DNA from: Fontibacillus phaseoli
GTDB lineage: Bacteria; Bacillota; Bacilli; Paenibacillales; Paenibacillaceae
DNA: 64,000 bases
Direction: 5' to 3'
Assembly (NCBI RefSeq): GCF_003337355.1
Contig: NZ_QPJW01000010.1
Coordinates: forward strand, 1-64,000
Shown: positions 35,046 to 43,859 of the stretch, in pieces
How positions within the stretch are numbered: the first letter of the stretch is position 1
Layout of the letters: every line of letters starts with the position of its first letter
The notes under the pieces: model-generated
What the model was told of the DNA's origin: nothing
Seen by the model: the letters and a program-made list of their open reading frames with translations, nothing else
Databases searched by the model: none
Made by a program: the position numbers and the translations under genes

Positions 35046-36260
35046 CTAATGACAGTCATCCGTTAAGTTCGATGCACTTTGCGCGTGGACCTCGAACACG
35101 CCGGCGGCCCCCATGCCGCCGCCGATGCACATCGACACGACGCCGTAACCGCCCCCGCGGCGGCGCAGCTCCTGAATGAGCGAGATGGTGAGCTTCGTCC
35201 CGGTGCAGCCGAGCGGATGACCGAGCGCAATCGCGCCGCCGTTGACATTGACCTTGTCTTCGTCAATGCCCAGCTCGCGGATGATGTGCAGGCATTGCGA
35301 GGCGAAAGCCTCGTTAATTTCGAACAGCGAGACGTCGTCCAGGCCTATCCCCGCCATGTCAAGCGCCTTCGGAATCGCCTTCACCGGGCCGACGCCCATC
35401 AGCTCCGGTTCCACGCCCGTTAAAGCGAAGGAGCGGAACGTAGCGAGCGGCGGCAATTCCAATTCCTCGGCCCGTTCCCGGCTCATCACGACGACCGCGG
35501 CTGCGCCATCGCTCATCTGCGATGTATTGCCCGCCGTTACCGTGCCTCCCGCCTTAAAGCCCGGCTTCAATTGAGCCAGCGCTTCCATGGTCGTATCCGC
35601 CCTCACGCCTTCGTCCGTATCGTACGTAATTGTCTTGCGCTCCAGCCTCCCTTGAGCGCCAATTTGAGAAAGCTCTGCGGTGACCGGAATGATCTCGTCC
35701 TTGAATTTCCCCTCCGCGATCGCTGTCGCCGCTTTTTGATGCGAACGAAGCGCAAACTCGTCTTGGTCCTGACGGGAGATGCCGAACTTCTCCGCCACCC
35801 GTTCCGCCGTATGGCCCATCGCCATGTAGACCTCCGGCATCTCATCGACGATCCTTGGATTCGGCGACACCTTGAAGCCCGTCATCGGCACATGGCTCAT
35901 GCTTTCGACGCCACCGGCGATCAGAATCTCCGCGTGGCCAAGCATGATCCGTTCCGCCGCGAAAGCAATGGATTGCAGCCCGGACGAGCAAAACCGGTTG
36001 ATCGTAATGGCGGGCACCGTCACCGGAAATCCGGCATACAGCGACATGATCCGGGCGAAATTCAGGCCTTGCTCCCCTTCCGGCATCGCACAGCCGATGA
36101 TAATGTCCTCCACATCTTCCTTCTTTAATCCCGGTGCCCGCTCAATCACAGCTTCCAGCACCGCTTTGCCCAGATCATCACTGCGGGTTTGCGCCAGGCT
36201 CCCCCGCTTCGCCTTGCCAACTGCCGTGCGCGCCAAAGAAACAAGTACGGCTTCTTTCAT
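35046..36260 (-). CDS. fadA: acetyl-CoA C-acyltransferase (3-ketoacyl-CoA thiolase)
   Basis: A 404-residue thiolase that cleaves 3-ketoacyl-CoA. Active-site Cys is in NRFCSSGLQSIAFAAERI (about residue 90), His in NVNGGAIALGHPLGCTG and the second Cys in SMCIGGGMGAAGVFE near the C-terminus. ATG at 36260 with AAAGGAGG is preferred to 36344. The last 12-14 residues are an extra tail beyond the usual thiolase end. It directly follows fadN by 19 nt. Confidence 0.95.
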   Translation of the reverse strand: MKEAVLVSLARTAVGKAKRGSLAQTRSDDLGKAVLEAVIERAPGLKKEDVEDIIIGCAMPEGEQGLNFARIMSLYAGFPVTVPAITINRFCSSGLQSIAFAAERIMLGHAEILIAGGVESMSHVPMTGFKVSPNPRIVDEMPEVYMAMGHTAERVAEKFGISRQDQDEFALRSHQKAATAIAEGKFKDEIIPVTAELSQIGAQGRLERKTITYDTDEGVRADTTMEALAQLKPGFKAGGTVTAGNTSQMSDGAAAVVVMSRERAEELELPPLATFRSFALTGVEPELMGVGPVKAIPKALDMAGIGLDDVSLFEINEAFASQCLHIIRELGIDEDKVNVNGGAIALGHPLGCTGTKLTISLIQELRRRGGGYGVVSMCIGGGMGAAGVFEVHAQSASNLTDDCH

Positions 36261-36279
36261 GGATTCAGCCTCCTTTTCA

Positions 36280-38676
36280 TTAATTCCGCAGCGGTTTGCC
36301 CTTAGTGAGCATGTATTGCATCCGCTGTCTCGTTTTCGACTCACCGCACAGGCTCAAGAAAGCTTCCCGCTCCAAATCCAGCATGTGCCGTTCCGTCACC
36401 AGGGAGCCGGCCGGAACGTCTCCGCCCGCCAGCACATGAGCCAGCTTGTTTGCAATTAGCAGATCGTGGTCGCTGATAAATCCGCTCTCCCTCATGCCGA
36501 GCGCACCGAGCCGAAGCACCGCTTTACCCTCACTGCCGACAACACGCAATTTGCTTTCGGGTATCGGCTCGTAGCCGGAAGCGGCTAAGCGCAGTACCGC
36601 CTGCTTCGCCTCATAAATCGTATGATCCGGATTCAGTACTACCCGGTCACTCGGTCTTAGATAGCCCAGGTTTTTGGCATCATGCCCGCTGGTAGACACT
36701 TTCGCCGTCCCGACCGTTTCAAAGATCCGGTTCATGTAAGGCTGGAGATCGGTCTCAGGTAATCCGGCTTGCTGACTGGCCCGAAGGGCGAGTTCCTTGC
36801 AGCCGCCTCCGGCCGGAATCAGACCGACACCGACTTCCACCAGCCCATAGTAGGTTTCCGTCGCCGCAATGACCTGGTCGGCAGGCATGCAAGCCTCCAC
36901 GCCGCCGCCCAAGGTCATCCGGTGCGGCGCCGCAATCACCGGTTTTTCAAACCTTTTCAATTGATACATCGTATTTTGAAATAACCGGATAATATCATCG
37001 ACTTCGTCCCATTCCTCGTCCTGGGCTTCCATCAGCAGCAGCATCAGATTTGCTCCAACGCAGAAGTTTTTGCCCTGATTGGCGATCACAAGCCCGGTGA
37101 AATTCCGGCGGACTTCTTCGACGCTTTGCGAAATCATCGACAAGATATCGCCGCCGATCGCATTGTTCGGAGAGTGGAATTCCAGGCAAGCTACCCCATC
37201 GCCGAGATCGATCAGGCTGGCGCCGCTGTTTCCCTTCACCACCCGGTTCTGCATCTTCAAACCCTTCAGCGATATTACTTCCGGCGGCAGTTCCACGTCT
37301 TTATAACGTCCTTCGAAAACATGGAACAGCTTGCCGTCCTCTTTCCGGTAGAAGGAAGTGTTGCCCGCCGCGATCCATTCCTTCACCCAGGACGGAACGG
37401 TCAGCCCCTCGGCCTCCATCTTCGACACGGACCTGACCAAACCGATAGCATCCCAGGTTTCGAACGGGCCCATTTCCCAGTTGAATCCCCATTTCATCGC
37501 TTCATCGATTTCCCGCACGCTTTCCGCGATTTCACCCAGCTTTTCGGCAGCATACACCAGCACCTGTTTCAGCACGTTCCAGGCCAGATCGGCATACCGG
37601 TCGCCACCGGCCAGCAAGGCGACGGTTTTCGCCTTGGCGCCTTTCGCCAGCTTGGCGGCTTCCAGCGAGCCGGATGCCGGCTTCTTCTGCGGACGGTACT
37701 CCATACTTTGCAAATCGAGCGCGAGGATCTGGCTTCCGTCCGGTCCTTTCGCCTTCCGGTAAAAGCCCTGGCCGGATTTTTCCCCGGTCCGTCCCTGGGC
37801 AACCATCTGCTTTAACACCTCGGGCGCGGCGAACACCTGCTTCTCCGCTTCATTCGAAACGTTCGAGTACACGTTATCCGCCACGTGAAGAAACGTATCG
37901 AGCCCGACTAGATCCAGCGTGCGGAAGGTTGCGCTCTTGGGCCGCCCCATCGCCGGACCCGTGACCGCATCCACTTCTTCTACCGTATACCCCTTGTCGA
38001 TCATCTCGCCCAGCGTGACAAGAAGGCCGTAAGTTCCGATCCGGTTGGCGATAAAGTTCGGCGTATCCTTGGCGAGTACAACCGTCTTTCCGAGCGTTCG
38101 CTCACAAAATGAACTTAGCTCCGTCACAAGCTCCGGGTTCGTCATTTCTCCCGGAATGATCTCCAGCAGCTTCATGTACCGGGGAGGATTAAAAAAATGG
38201 GTTCCGAGAAAATGACTCCTAAACTCCTGCGACCTGACCTCCGCCATGGCATTCACGGAAATCCCGGACGTATTTGTACTGACGATCATGCCGGGTTTCC
38301 AATATGGCTCCACTTTGGCCAAGAGCTCTTTCTTGATTTCAAGATTCTCGACAACCACTTCGATCACCCAATCGGCCTCACCGATTTGGGAGAGATGATC
38401 CTCCAGATTTCCCGGCGTGATACGCTCTGCAAAATCATGGTCATATAACGGCACGGGCTTCGTCTTCTTCAAATTCTCAATCGCCGAAACGGCCAGCCGG
38501 TTACGCACCGCCGGATGCTCCAGCGTATAACCTTTTGCCGCTTCCGCAGCAGTAAGCTGTGCCGGTACCCTATCCAGCAGCAGGCAGGGAATGCCCGCAT
38601 TAGCGAATTGGGCGGCGATTCCCGAGCCCATGATACCGGAGCCGATGACGGCTGCTTTTCTAATCGGTTTATGCAT
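36280..38676 (-). CDS. fadN: 3-hydroxyacyl-CoA dehydrogenase / enoyl-CoA hydratase
   Basis: A 798-residue bifunctional enzyme of beta-oxidation. Residues 1-190 are the NAD-binding domain (KAAVIGSGIMGSGIAAQFAN), then the hydroxyacyl dehydrogenase C-terminal domains (GRPKSATFRTLDLVGLDTFL, TGEKSGQGFYRK), and from about residue 480 a crotonase domain (VIANQGKNFCVGANLMLLLM; MTLGGGVEACMPADQVIAA). This order (dehydrogenase first) is that of B. subtilis FadN, not E. coli FadB. ATG at 38676 has CGGAGGT upstream. Confidence 0.95.
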   Translation of the reverse strand: MHKPIRKAAVIGSGIMGSGIAAQFANAGIPCLLLDRVPAQLTAAEAAKGYTLEHPAVRNRLAVSAIENLKKTKPVPLYDHDFAERITPGNLEDHLSQIGEADWVIEVVVENLEIKKELLAKVEPYWKPGMIVSTNTSGISVNAMAEVRSQEFRSHFLGTHFFNPPRYMKLLEIIPGEMTNPELVTELSSFCERTLGKTVVLAKDTPNFIANRIGTYGLLVTLGEMIDKGYTVEEVDAVTGPAMGRPKSATFRTLDLVGLDTFLHVADNVYSNVSNEAEKQVFAAPEVLKQMVAQGRTGEKSGQGFYRKAKGPDGSQILALDLQSMEYRPQKKPASGSLEAAKLAKGAKAKTVALLAGGDRYADLAWNVLKQVLVYAAEKLGEIAESVREIDEAMKWGFNWEMGPFETWDAIGLVRSVSKMEAEGLTVPSWVKEWIAAGNTSFYRKEDGKLFHVFEGRYKDVELPPEVISLKGLKMQNRVVKGNSGASLIDLGDGVACLEFHSPNNAIGGDILSMISQSVEEVRRNFTGLVIANQGKNFCVGANLMLLLMEAQDEEWDEVDDIIRLFQNTMYQLKRFEKPVIAAPHRMTLGGGVEACMPADQVIAATETYYGLVEVGVGLIPAGGGCKELALRASQQAGLPETDLQPYMNRIFETVGTAKVSTSGHDAKNLGYLRPSDRVVLNPDHTIYEAKQAVLRLAASGYEPIPESKLRVVGSEGKAVLRLGALGMRESGFISDHDLLIANKLAHVLAGGDVPAGSLVTERHMLDLEREAFLSLCGESKTRQRMQYMLTKGKPLRN

Positions 38677-38740
38677 ATTCCTGATACCTCCGTTCAGATG
38701 AATATAAATGATGTATGACATGCCGCTGGTCTTTCTTGAA

Positions 38741-40924
38741 TCAGGCTCCTTGCCTTGCAGGCGATGTTGATTCGCCGAAAACGGAGAGTTCCAGCAGCTC
38801 CGCGATATCTCTGGCTTTCACCCGATCCTCGACCTCCTTCATTTTGGTGCCGTCCTCCAGCATGGTCAGGCAATACGGGCAAGCGCTACTGATGACGGTC
38901 GGCTGTACCGCCAGCGCCTGCTCCGTCCGGGCCAGATTGATCCGCTTTCCGCTGCTTTCTTCCATCCACATCATCCCGCCCCCGGCCCCGCAACACATCG
39001 CGTTCTCCCGCGAGCGTTCCATTTCCACAAGCTCCACGCCGGGGATTGCCTTCAATACATCCCGGGGTTGGTCGTAAACCTCGTTGTACCGCCCCAAATA
39101 GCAGGAATCATGATAGGTGATCCGCTCCTTCACTTCATGTTTTGGCGCCAGTCTGCCTTCCCGGATCAACCGGTCCAGGAACTGCGAATGATGCAGTACC
39201 TCCACCCCCTCCATTCCGAATTCCGGATACTCGTTTTTGAATGTATTGAATGTATGCGGACAGGCCGTAACGATTTTGCGGACCCCATACTTTTGGAAAA
39301 GGACGATATTCTCCCGGCATAGCTGCTGGAACAGCAGCTCGTTGCCCATCCGCCGCGGCGTATCACCCGAATTTTTCTCCTCATTGCCGAGAATCGCAAA
39401 GCTTATGCCGGATTCTTTGAGCAGCCGGGTGAAAGCTCGGGAAACTTTGCGGCTGAGGAGATCGTAGGAGCCCATCGATCCGACGAAGAACAAAACTTCG
39501 AAATCCGGATTTTCTTTCACCGTCGGTACAACGACGCCCTCCACCTCTCCGGTCCACACCGCCCGATCATTCCGGCTGATGCCCCAAGGATTGCCTTGAC
39601 GCTCGATATTGGTGAGCGCACGCTGTCCTTCCTGCGGCACGCTGCCCTGCATCAGGACGAGATGGCGGCGGAGATCGATAATCTTGTCGACATGTTCGTT
39701 GCCCACCGGGCACTGGTCTTCGCAATTCCGACAAGTCGTGCAGGACCAGATTTCCTCCTCGGTTATGACATCGCCGACCAGTTCCATTGCGGTGAGATCG
39801 GTACCTTGTTCCCGTTCTTTCCATGTCTTCTTTTGCCAATCCAGTGTTGGCGTGATATTCGTTACTTCTGCAGAATCAGAATCGTTCCATTCCACTTCGG
39901 CTTCTTCCTGCGTCATCCCATGCGTGACCCTTCCGGAGGCTGTCCCGATGACAAATTCCGGAGCCCATGGGGACTTCCCAGTGAGCTCGGCGCCCTTTTC
40001 CGTCAGATGATCTCTGAGCTTGGTGATTAAATGCATCGGAGACAGACTTTTACCGGTATTTGAGGCAGGGCAGACATTAGTGCAACGTCCGCACTCCACG
40101 CAGGCATAGAAGTCCAGCATTTGCTTTTGGGTGAAATCCTCGATTTTACCGGCCCCGAAGCTTTCGGCTTCTTCGTCTTCCAAGTCGAGCGATTTCAATC
40201 GGCCGACCGGTTCCCTGCGCCGCAGCCATATATTAAGAGGAGCCGTAATGAGGTGAAAGTGCTTGGATTGAGGTACGTACACGAGAAATGAGAGCAGAAT
40301 CAGCAGATGCAGCCACCAGAACACATAAAATGTTACTTTCGCTCCGATGGCGGGAAGACCGTAAAAGACTGTGGCGATTAGTGAGGAAATCGGGGCAAGC
40401 GCAGATGATTCAAGACCGAGCCATAAACGCTCGAATCCCAGCGACAATAGCACCGAAAGCATAAGCGAATATATGAAGAACACGACGAGGCTGGGCTTCC
40501 ACCCTTTTTTCAGCCGGGGAAGCTTCTCCCCGTAACGACGGTATGCCGCATAACCCATGGCAATGAGGATCAGTAAAACGGTAATTTCCTGCAAGAGTCC
40601 GAACACCTCGTAGGCGGGGAGAGGAAGATGTACTCCTTCCGTCAAACCCTTGACGATCAAGTCGACCGCACCGAACTGCAAAATAATAAAACCGTAAAAA
40701 ACAACGATGTGCATGACTCCGCTTTTTTTGTCCTTCAGCAGCTTCTTCTGTCCGAACACTTGGGCCATGAACTCGCCCCATCCGCCTTTCGACCGCCAGG
40801 AGAAATCCGCCCTCCGACCTAGCTTTACATACAAAAACCGATGATAGACAGCTCTGTAGAACAAATAAATCCCGTATCCCGTCACCGCCAAAAACAGACC
40901 CAAATGAAGCAACTGCCACACCAT
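38741..40924 (-). CDS. fadF: membrane iron-sulfur electron carrier of fatty-acid oxidation
   Basis: A 727-residue protein. The N-terminal 240 residues contain about six transmembrane helices of NarI-like type. Two 4Fe-4S clusters follow (YACVECGRCTNVCPA and CTTCRNCEDQCPVG), then two CCG domains (YHDSCYLGRYNEVYD; NAMCCGAGGGMMWM) as in heterodisulfide reductase subunit D. B. subtilis FadF (YwjF) has this layout and is thought to pass electrons from EtfAB to the quinone pool. ATG at 40924 has GGGAG upstream; GTG at 40936 is possible. First gene of the minus-strand fad operon. Confidence 0.92.
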   Translation of the reverse strand: MVWQLLHLGLFLAVTGYGIYLFYRAVYHRFLYVKLGRRADFSWRSKGGWGEFMAQVFGQKKLLKDKKSGVMHIVVFYGFIILQFGAVDLIVKGLTEGVHLPLPAYEVFGLLQEITVLLILIAMGYAAYRRYGEKLPRLKKGWKPSLVVFFIYSLMLSVLLSLGFERLWLGLESSALAPISSLIATVFYGLPAIGAKVTFYVFWWLHLLILLSFLVYVPQSKHFHLITAPLNIWLRRREPVGRLKSLDLEDEEAESFGAGKIEDFTQKQMLDFYACVECGRCTNVCPASNTGKSLSPMHLITKLRDHLTEKGAELTGKSPWAPEFVIGTASGRVTHGMTQEEAEVEWNDSDSAEVTNITPTLDWQKKTWKEREQGTDLTAMELVGDVITEEEIWSCTTCRNCEDQCPVGNEHVDKIIDLRRHLVLMQGSVPQEGQRALTNIERQGNPWGISRNDRAVWTGEVEGVVVPTVKENPDFEVLFFVGSMGSYDLLSRKVSRAFTRLLKESGISFAILGNEEKNSGDTPRRMGNELLFQQLCRENIVLFQKYGVRKIVTACPHTFNTFKNEYPEFGMEGVEVLHHSQFLDRLIREGRLAPKHEVKERITYHDSCYLGRYNEVYDQPRDVLKAIPGVELVEMERSRENAMCCGAGGGMMWMEESSGKRINLARTEQALAVQPTVISSACPYCLTMLEDGTKMKEVEDRVKARDIAELLELSVFGESTSPARQGA

Positions 40925-41018
40925 CTCTGCTCCCACCCTTTCTTTCGAATTGATTGAATCGGATCAGGTCAAGCCAGGGTAAGCGTTTACATTATGAGAT
41001 TTTAAAAATGCGCCTCTA

Positions 41019-41047
41019 TTGACAAAGCGCTTTCACTATCCTAAGAT
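41019..41047 (+). promoter_or_regulatory. promoter of fadR-etfB-etfA
   Basis: -35 TTGACA (41019-41024) and -10 TAAGAT (41042-41047) with 17-bp spacing. Transcription would start at about 41054, a few bases before the FadR operator. Confidence 0.8.
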
Positions 41048-41056
41048 GAAGAAAAA

Positions 41057-41074
41057 TGAATGAGTATTCATTCA
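41057..41074. promoter_or_regulatory. FadR operator
   Basis: TGAATGAGTATTCATTCA is an exact match to the Bacillales FadR consensus (TGAATGAMTANTCATTCA). It lies at the expected start of the fadR transcript and in the gap before the divergent fadF, so FadR can repress its own operon and perhaps the minus-strand operon. Long-chain acyl-CoA is the known inducer in B. subtilis. Confidence 0.95.
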
Positions 41075-41106
41075 GTTGTTTTAAATTTTAGCATTGAGGT
41101 GGCTTT

Positions 41107-41688
41107 ATGACAAGTAGGAAACAGGAAAAATTTGAAATGATTTTGGATGCCGCGGAAAAAGTCATTGCGGAAAACGGGTTTCACGGTTCCCAGGTGTCCA
41201 AAATCGCCAAGGAGGCCGGAGTCGCCGACGGTACGATTTATTTATACTTTAAGAAAAAGGAAGATATCCTGATCTCCTTATTCGAAGATCGGTTGGGTAA
41301 GCTGGTCGCCCTGTTTAACGCGAGCATGCTTGAATCAGGCACTGCGGCCGAAGCGCTGTACAAAGTGTGCGAAATTCATTTCACCCAGCTCGAACAAAAT
41401 GTGAATTTGGCTTATGTAACGCAAATCGAACTGCGCCAGAGTTCCCTTGAATTGCGCAAAGCGATTGGATTGTCGGTAAAGCCCTATATCCAGTTAATCG
41501 AGCATATTTTAAAAAGAGGCATCGAAGAACAATCCTTTCGCTCCGATCTGGATACGAAGCTGACGCGCCAGCTTATTTTCGGAGCCATGGACGAAGTGGT
41601 CACTTCGTGGCTGATCTCAGGGCGGAAATACTCCTTGTCAGCCCAGGTTGACAGGACGGTAGATTTTTTCTTGCGCGGTTTGAAATAA
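41107..41688 (+). CDS. fadR: TetR-family fatty-acid repressor FadR
   Basis: A 193-residue TetR protein. The helix-turn-helix is KVIAENGFHGSQVSKIAKEA followed by GVADGTIYLYFKKKEDILIS; the C-terminal ligand domain (TRQLIFGAMDEVVTSWLISG) matches YsiA/FadR of B. subtilis. It sits ahead of etfB-etfA, as in B. subtilis where lcfA-fadR-fadB-etfB-etfA are together, and has a perfect FadR box upstream. GAGGTGG precedes ATG. Confidence 0.95.
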   Translation: MTSRKQEKFEMILDAAEKVIAENGFHGSQVSKIAKEAGVADGTIYLYFKKKEDILISLFEDRLGKLVALFNASMLESGTAAEALYKVCEIHFTQLEQNVNLAYVTQIELRQSSLELRKAIGLSVKPYIQLIEHILKRGIEEQSFRSDLDTKLTRQLIFGAMDEVVTSWLISGRKYSLSAQVDRTVDFFLRGLK

Positions 41689-41731
41689 GAGGTTGGCTCA
41701 AAAAAGTGGACTTTGAGAGGAGACGTACCTG

Positions 41732-42499
41732 ATGAACATTTACGTAATCCTGAAACAAACCTTTGATACGGAGGAAAAAATACTCGTTCATGACGGTGAA
41801 ATTGGCGATGACGGCGTGAAATATATCATCAATCCCTATGACGAATATGCCGTCGAAGAAGCCCTTCGGCTTAAGGAACAGCACGGAGGAAAAATAATTC
41901 TCGTCTCCGTGGGCCCCGAACGGACCGCCGAAGCGTTGCGGACCGCGCTGGCAATGGGCGCCGACGAAGCCGTGCTGATCTCTGACGACGAGATCCGTAC
42001 CGATGAATCCGGGATCGCCGCCCTGCTTGCCGCCTATTTTAAGGGACAGTCGTACGATGTGATCCTCGGCGGCTACTTCTCGGTCGATAACGGTGCGGGG
42101 CAGGTGGCGGTCCGTCTGGCACAACTGCTGGAGATTCCACATACCTCGGCCATCATAAAGCTGGAAATTGGCGGCGGCCAGGCTCTGGCGATCCGCGACG
42201 CCGAAGGAGACACCGAAACGGTCGAAACTTCCCTCCCGGCTCTCTTCACCGCCCAGCAAGGACTTAATGATCCGCGCTATCCTTCCCTGCCCGGAATTAT
42301 GAAGGCAAAGAAGAAGCCGTTTCAACGGCTGGGGCTGGATGATCTCGGGCTCGGCGAAACCGAAATTACCCCAAAAAGTCAGCGCACCGCCCTTTTCAGC
42401 CCTCCGGCCCGTAAAGCCGGGGTAGTGCTGCAAGGCGGGCTGCCCGAACAGGCTGCAGAACTTGTCCGGCTGTTGAAAACGGAAGCGAAGGTCCTTTAA
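41732..42499 (+). CDS. etfB: electron transfer flavoprotein subunit beta
   Basis: A 255-residue EtfB: MNIYVILKQTFDTEEKILVH at the start, then YDEYAVEEALRLKEQHGGKI and the signature EIPHTSAIIKLEIGGGQALA ... VETSLPALFTAQQGLNDPRY, which includes the AMP-binding region. Forms a dimer with EtfA to accept electrons from acyl-CoA dehydrogenase. GAGAGGAG precedes ATG. Confidence 0.96.
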   Translation: MNIYVILKQTFDTEEKILVHDGEIGDDGVKYIINPYDEYAVEEALRLKEQHGGKIILVSVGPERTAEALRTALAMGADEAVLISDDEIRTDESGIAALLAAYFKGQSYDVILGGYFSVDNGAGQVAVRLAQLLEIPHTSAIIKLEIGGGQALAIRDAEGDTETVETSLPALFTAQQGLNDPRYPSLPGIMKAKKKPFQRLGLDDLGLGETEITPKSQRTALFSPPARKAGVVLQGGLPEQAAELVRLLKTEAKVL

Positions 42500-42533
42500 A
42501 TCCAAGCGCCTATATTTCGAGGAGGGATATTCT

Positions 42534-43508
42534 ATGGGTAAAACGTATGCTGTCGTAGCCGAAGCGCGCGACGGAAAATTGCGGCAGGTTTCTCTGGAAG
42601 CGCTTCAAGCAGCGGCTATGGCAAAAGAAGACGGCGATCAAGTGACCGCCGTGCTGCTCGGATACGAACTTTCCGGACCGGCTAATGAACTGGCCGCCCG
42701 CTTTCAGGGCCAGGTGCTCGTGATCGACCACCCCGATTTAAAAACATACCTCGCGGAAACGTATCTTGCCGCGCTCTCCCAAGCATTCGACACCCTTCGT
42801 CCCGATCTAGTCGTGTTCGGTCATACGGCGGTTGGACGGGATCTCGCTCCGAACATCGCTTCCCGCTTGCAGGCCGGTCAAATTTCCGACGTGACCGCGA
42901 TCGAGAAGAATGGCGGCGAAGTACTTTATACCCGCCCCGTCTATGCCGGCAAAGCTTTTGAAAAGAAGGTGTTTCTCGGCGGCAATGGAGTTATCACTCT
43001 GCGTCCTAACAATATCCCGCCTGCAGAGCCGGCTTCTTCGCCTGCCGAAATCGTGGCTTTTGACTATACTCCAGAGCCGTCTTTGCGCTCGGCGGTTAAA
43101 GAAGTCGTTCGCAAAGCGACCGGCAAAATCGATTTGACCGAGGCTCGGGTGGTCGTCTCCGGCGGCCGCGGAGTCAAAAGTCCCGAAGGCTTTAAACCTC
43201 TGGAAGAGCTGGCCGAAGTGCTCCAGGGCGCAGTCGGCGCCTCCCGAGGCGCATGCGATGCGGGCTACTGCGAATATGCCCTCCAGATCGGGCAAACCGG
43301 CAAGGTCGTGACGCCCGAAATCTATATCGCTTGCGGCATTAGCGGGGCCATTCAGCATCTCGCCGGAATGAGCCAATCCCGAGTCATCATCGCCATTAAT
43401 AAGGATCCTGAGGCGCCGATTTTTAAAGTGGCCGACTACGGGATCGTCGGCGATTTGTTTGAAGTCATTCCCCTCTTGACGCAGGAATTCAAGCAAATGC
43501 TGGTTTAA
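42534..43508 (+). CDS. etfA: electron transfer flavoprotein subunit alpha
   Basis: A 324-residue EtfA with the C-terminal FAD-binding domain [40 protein letters not shown] and [20 protein letters not shown] followed by [19 protein letters not shown], the family signature. It begins 34 nt after etfB. The gene ends close to a terminator that lies inside a convergent small gene. Confidence 0.96.
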   Translation: MGKTYAVVAEARDGKLRQVSLEALQAAAMAKEDGDQVTAVLLGYELSGPANELAARFQGQVLVIDHPDLKTYLAETYLAALSQAFDTLRPDLVVFGHTAVGRDLAPNIASRLQAGQISDVTAIEKNGGEVLYTRPVYAGKAFEKKVFLGGNGVITLRPNNIPPAEPASSPAEIVAFDYTPEPSLRSAVKEVVRKATGKIDLTEARVVVSGGRGVKSPEGFKPLEELAEVLQGAVGASRGACDAGYCEYALQIGQTGKVVTPEIYIACGISGAIQHLAGMSQSRVIIAINKDPEAPIFKVADYGIVGDLFEVIPLLTQEFKQMLV

Positions 43509-43510
43509 AC

Positions 43511-43693
43511 TTAATCATTTTTTGAAACTGTCATCCTGCCCATAAACCTGGCCAGCCAGGTTTTCTTTTTTTTCCGGATGCGGTAGGTCATTCTCCGCTC
43601 TCTGCATTCATTCCGGATCTGGCGAATATAACTGCAAGGGTTGTGAAATGATTTCAATTCCAATTCCTTTCTGTACAGCTCCTCGTAATTCAT
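43511..43693 (-). CDS. small basic protein, unknown function
   Basis: A 60-residue, strongly basic protein (C-terminal KKKKTWLARFMGRM) with GGGAGAGG at good spacing from the ATG. Its 3' end contains, on the other strand, the terminator hairpin of etfA, so the two convergent genes share this DNA. No recognised domain. The strong ribosome binding site is the main support; composition would fit a small nucleic-acid-binding protein. Confidence 0.55.
   Translation of the reverse strand: MNYEELYRKELELKSFHNPCSYIRQIRNECRERRMTYRIRKKKKTWLARFMGRMTVSKND
43544..43573 (+). terminator. terminator of the fadR-etfB-etfA operon
   Basis: AACCTGG-CCAG-CCAGGTT (43544-43562) is followed by TTCTTTTTTTT. It lies 36 nt after the etfA stop, within the convergent small gene. 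Confidence 0.8.
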
Positions 43694-43859
43694 TTTAAAA
43701 CCTCTCCCCTTCCTTCTTCACCGATTGCCGATGTGTCAACTTGCTCTCATTATCATCTTTAAAATCAGGAAGAAAAAGTGTACACTATGGAAAATGCATT
43801 TCCCCTTTTCCGGATAATCTCTTGCTTTGGGGGAAGCCAATTGCCTTGGGAGGTGTTCT

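Noticed and set aside
35571..36128. 185-residue plus-strand frame in fadA
   Set aside because: Antisense of thiolase codons; His/Arg-rich, no ribosome binding site.
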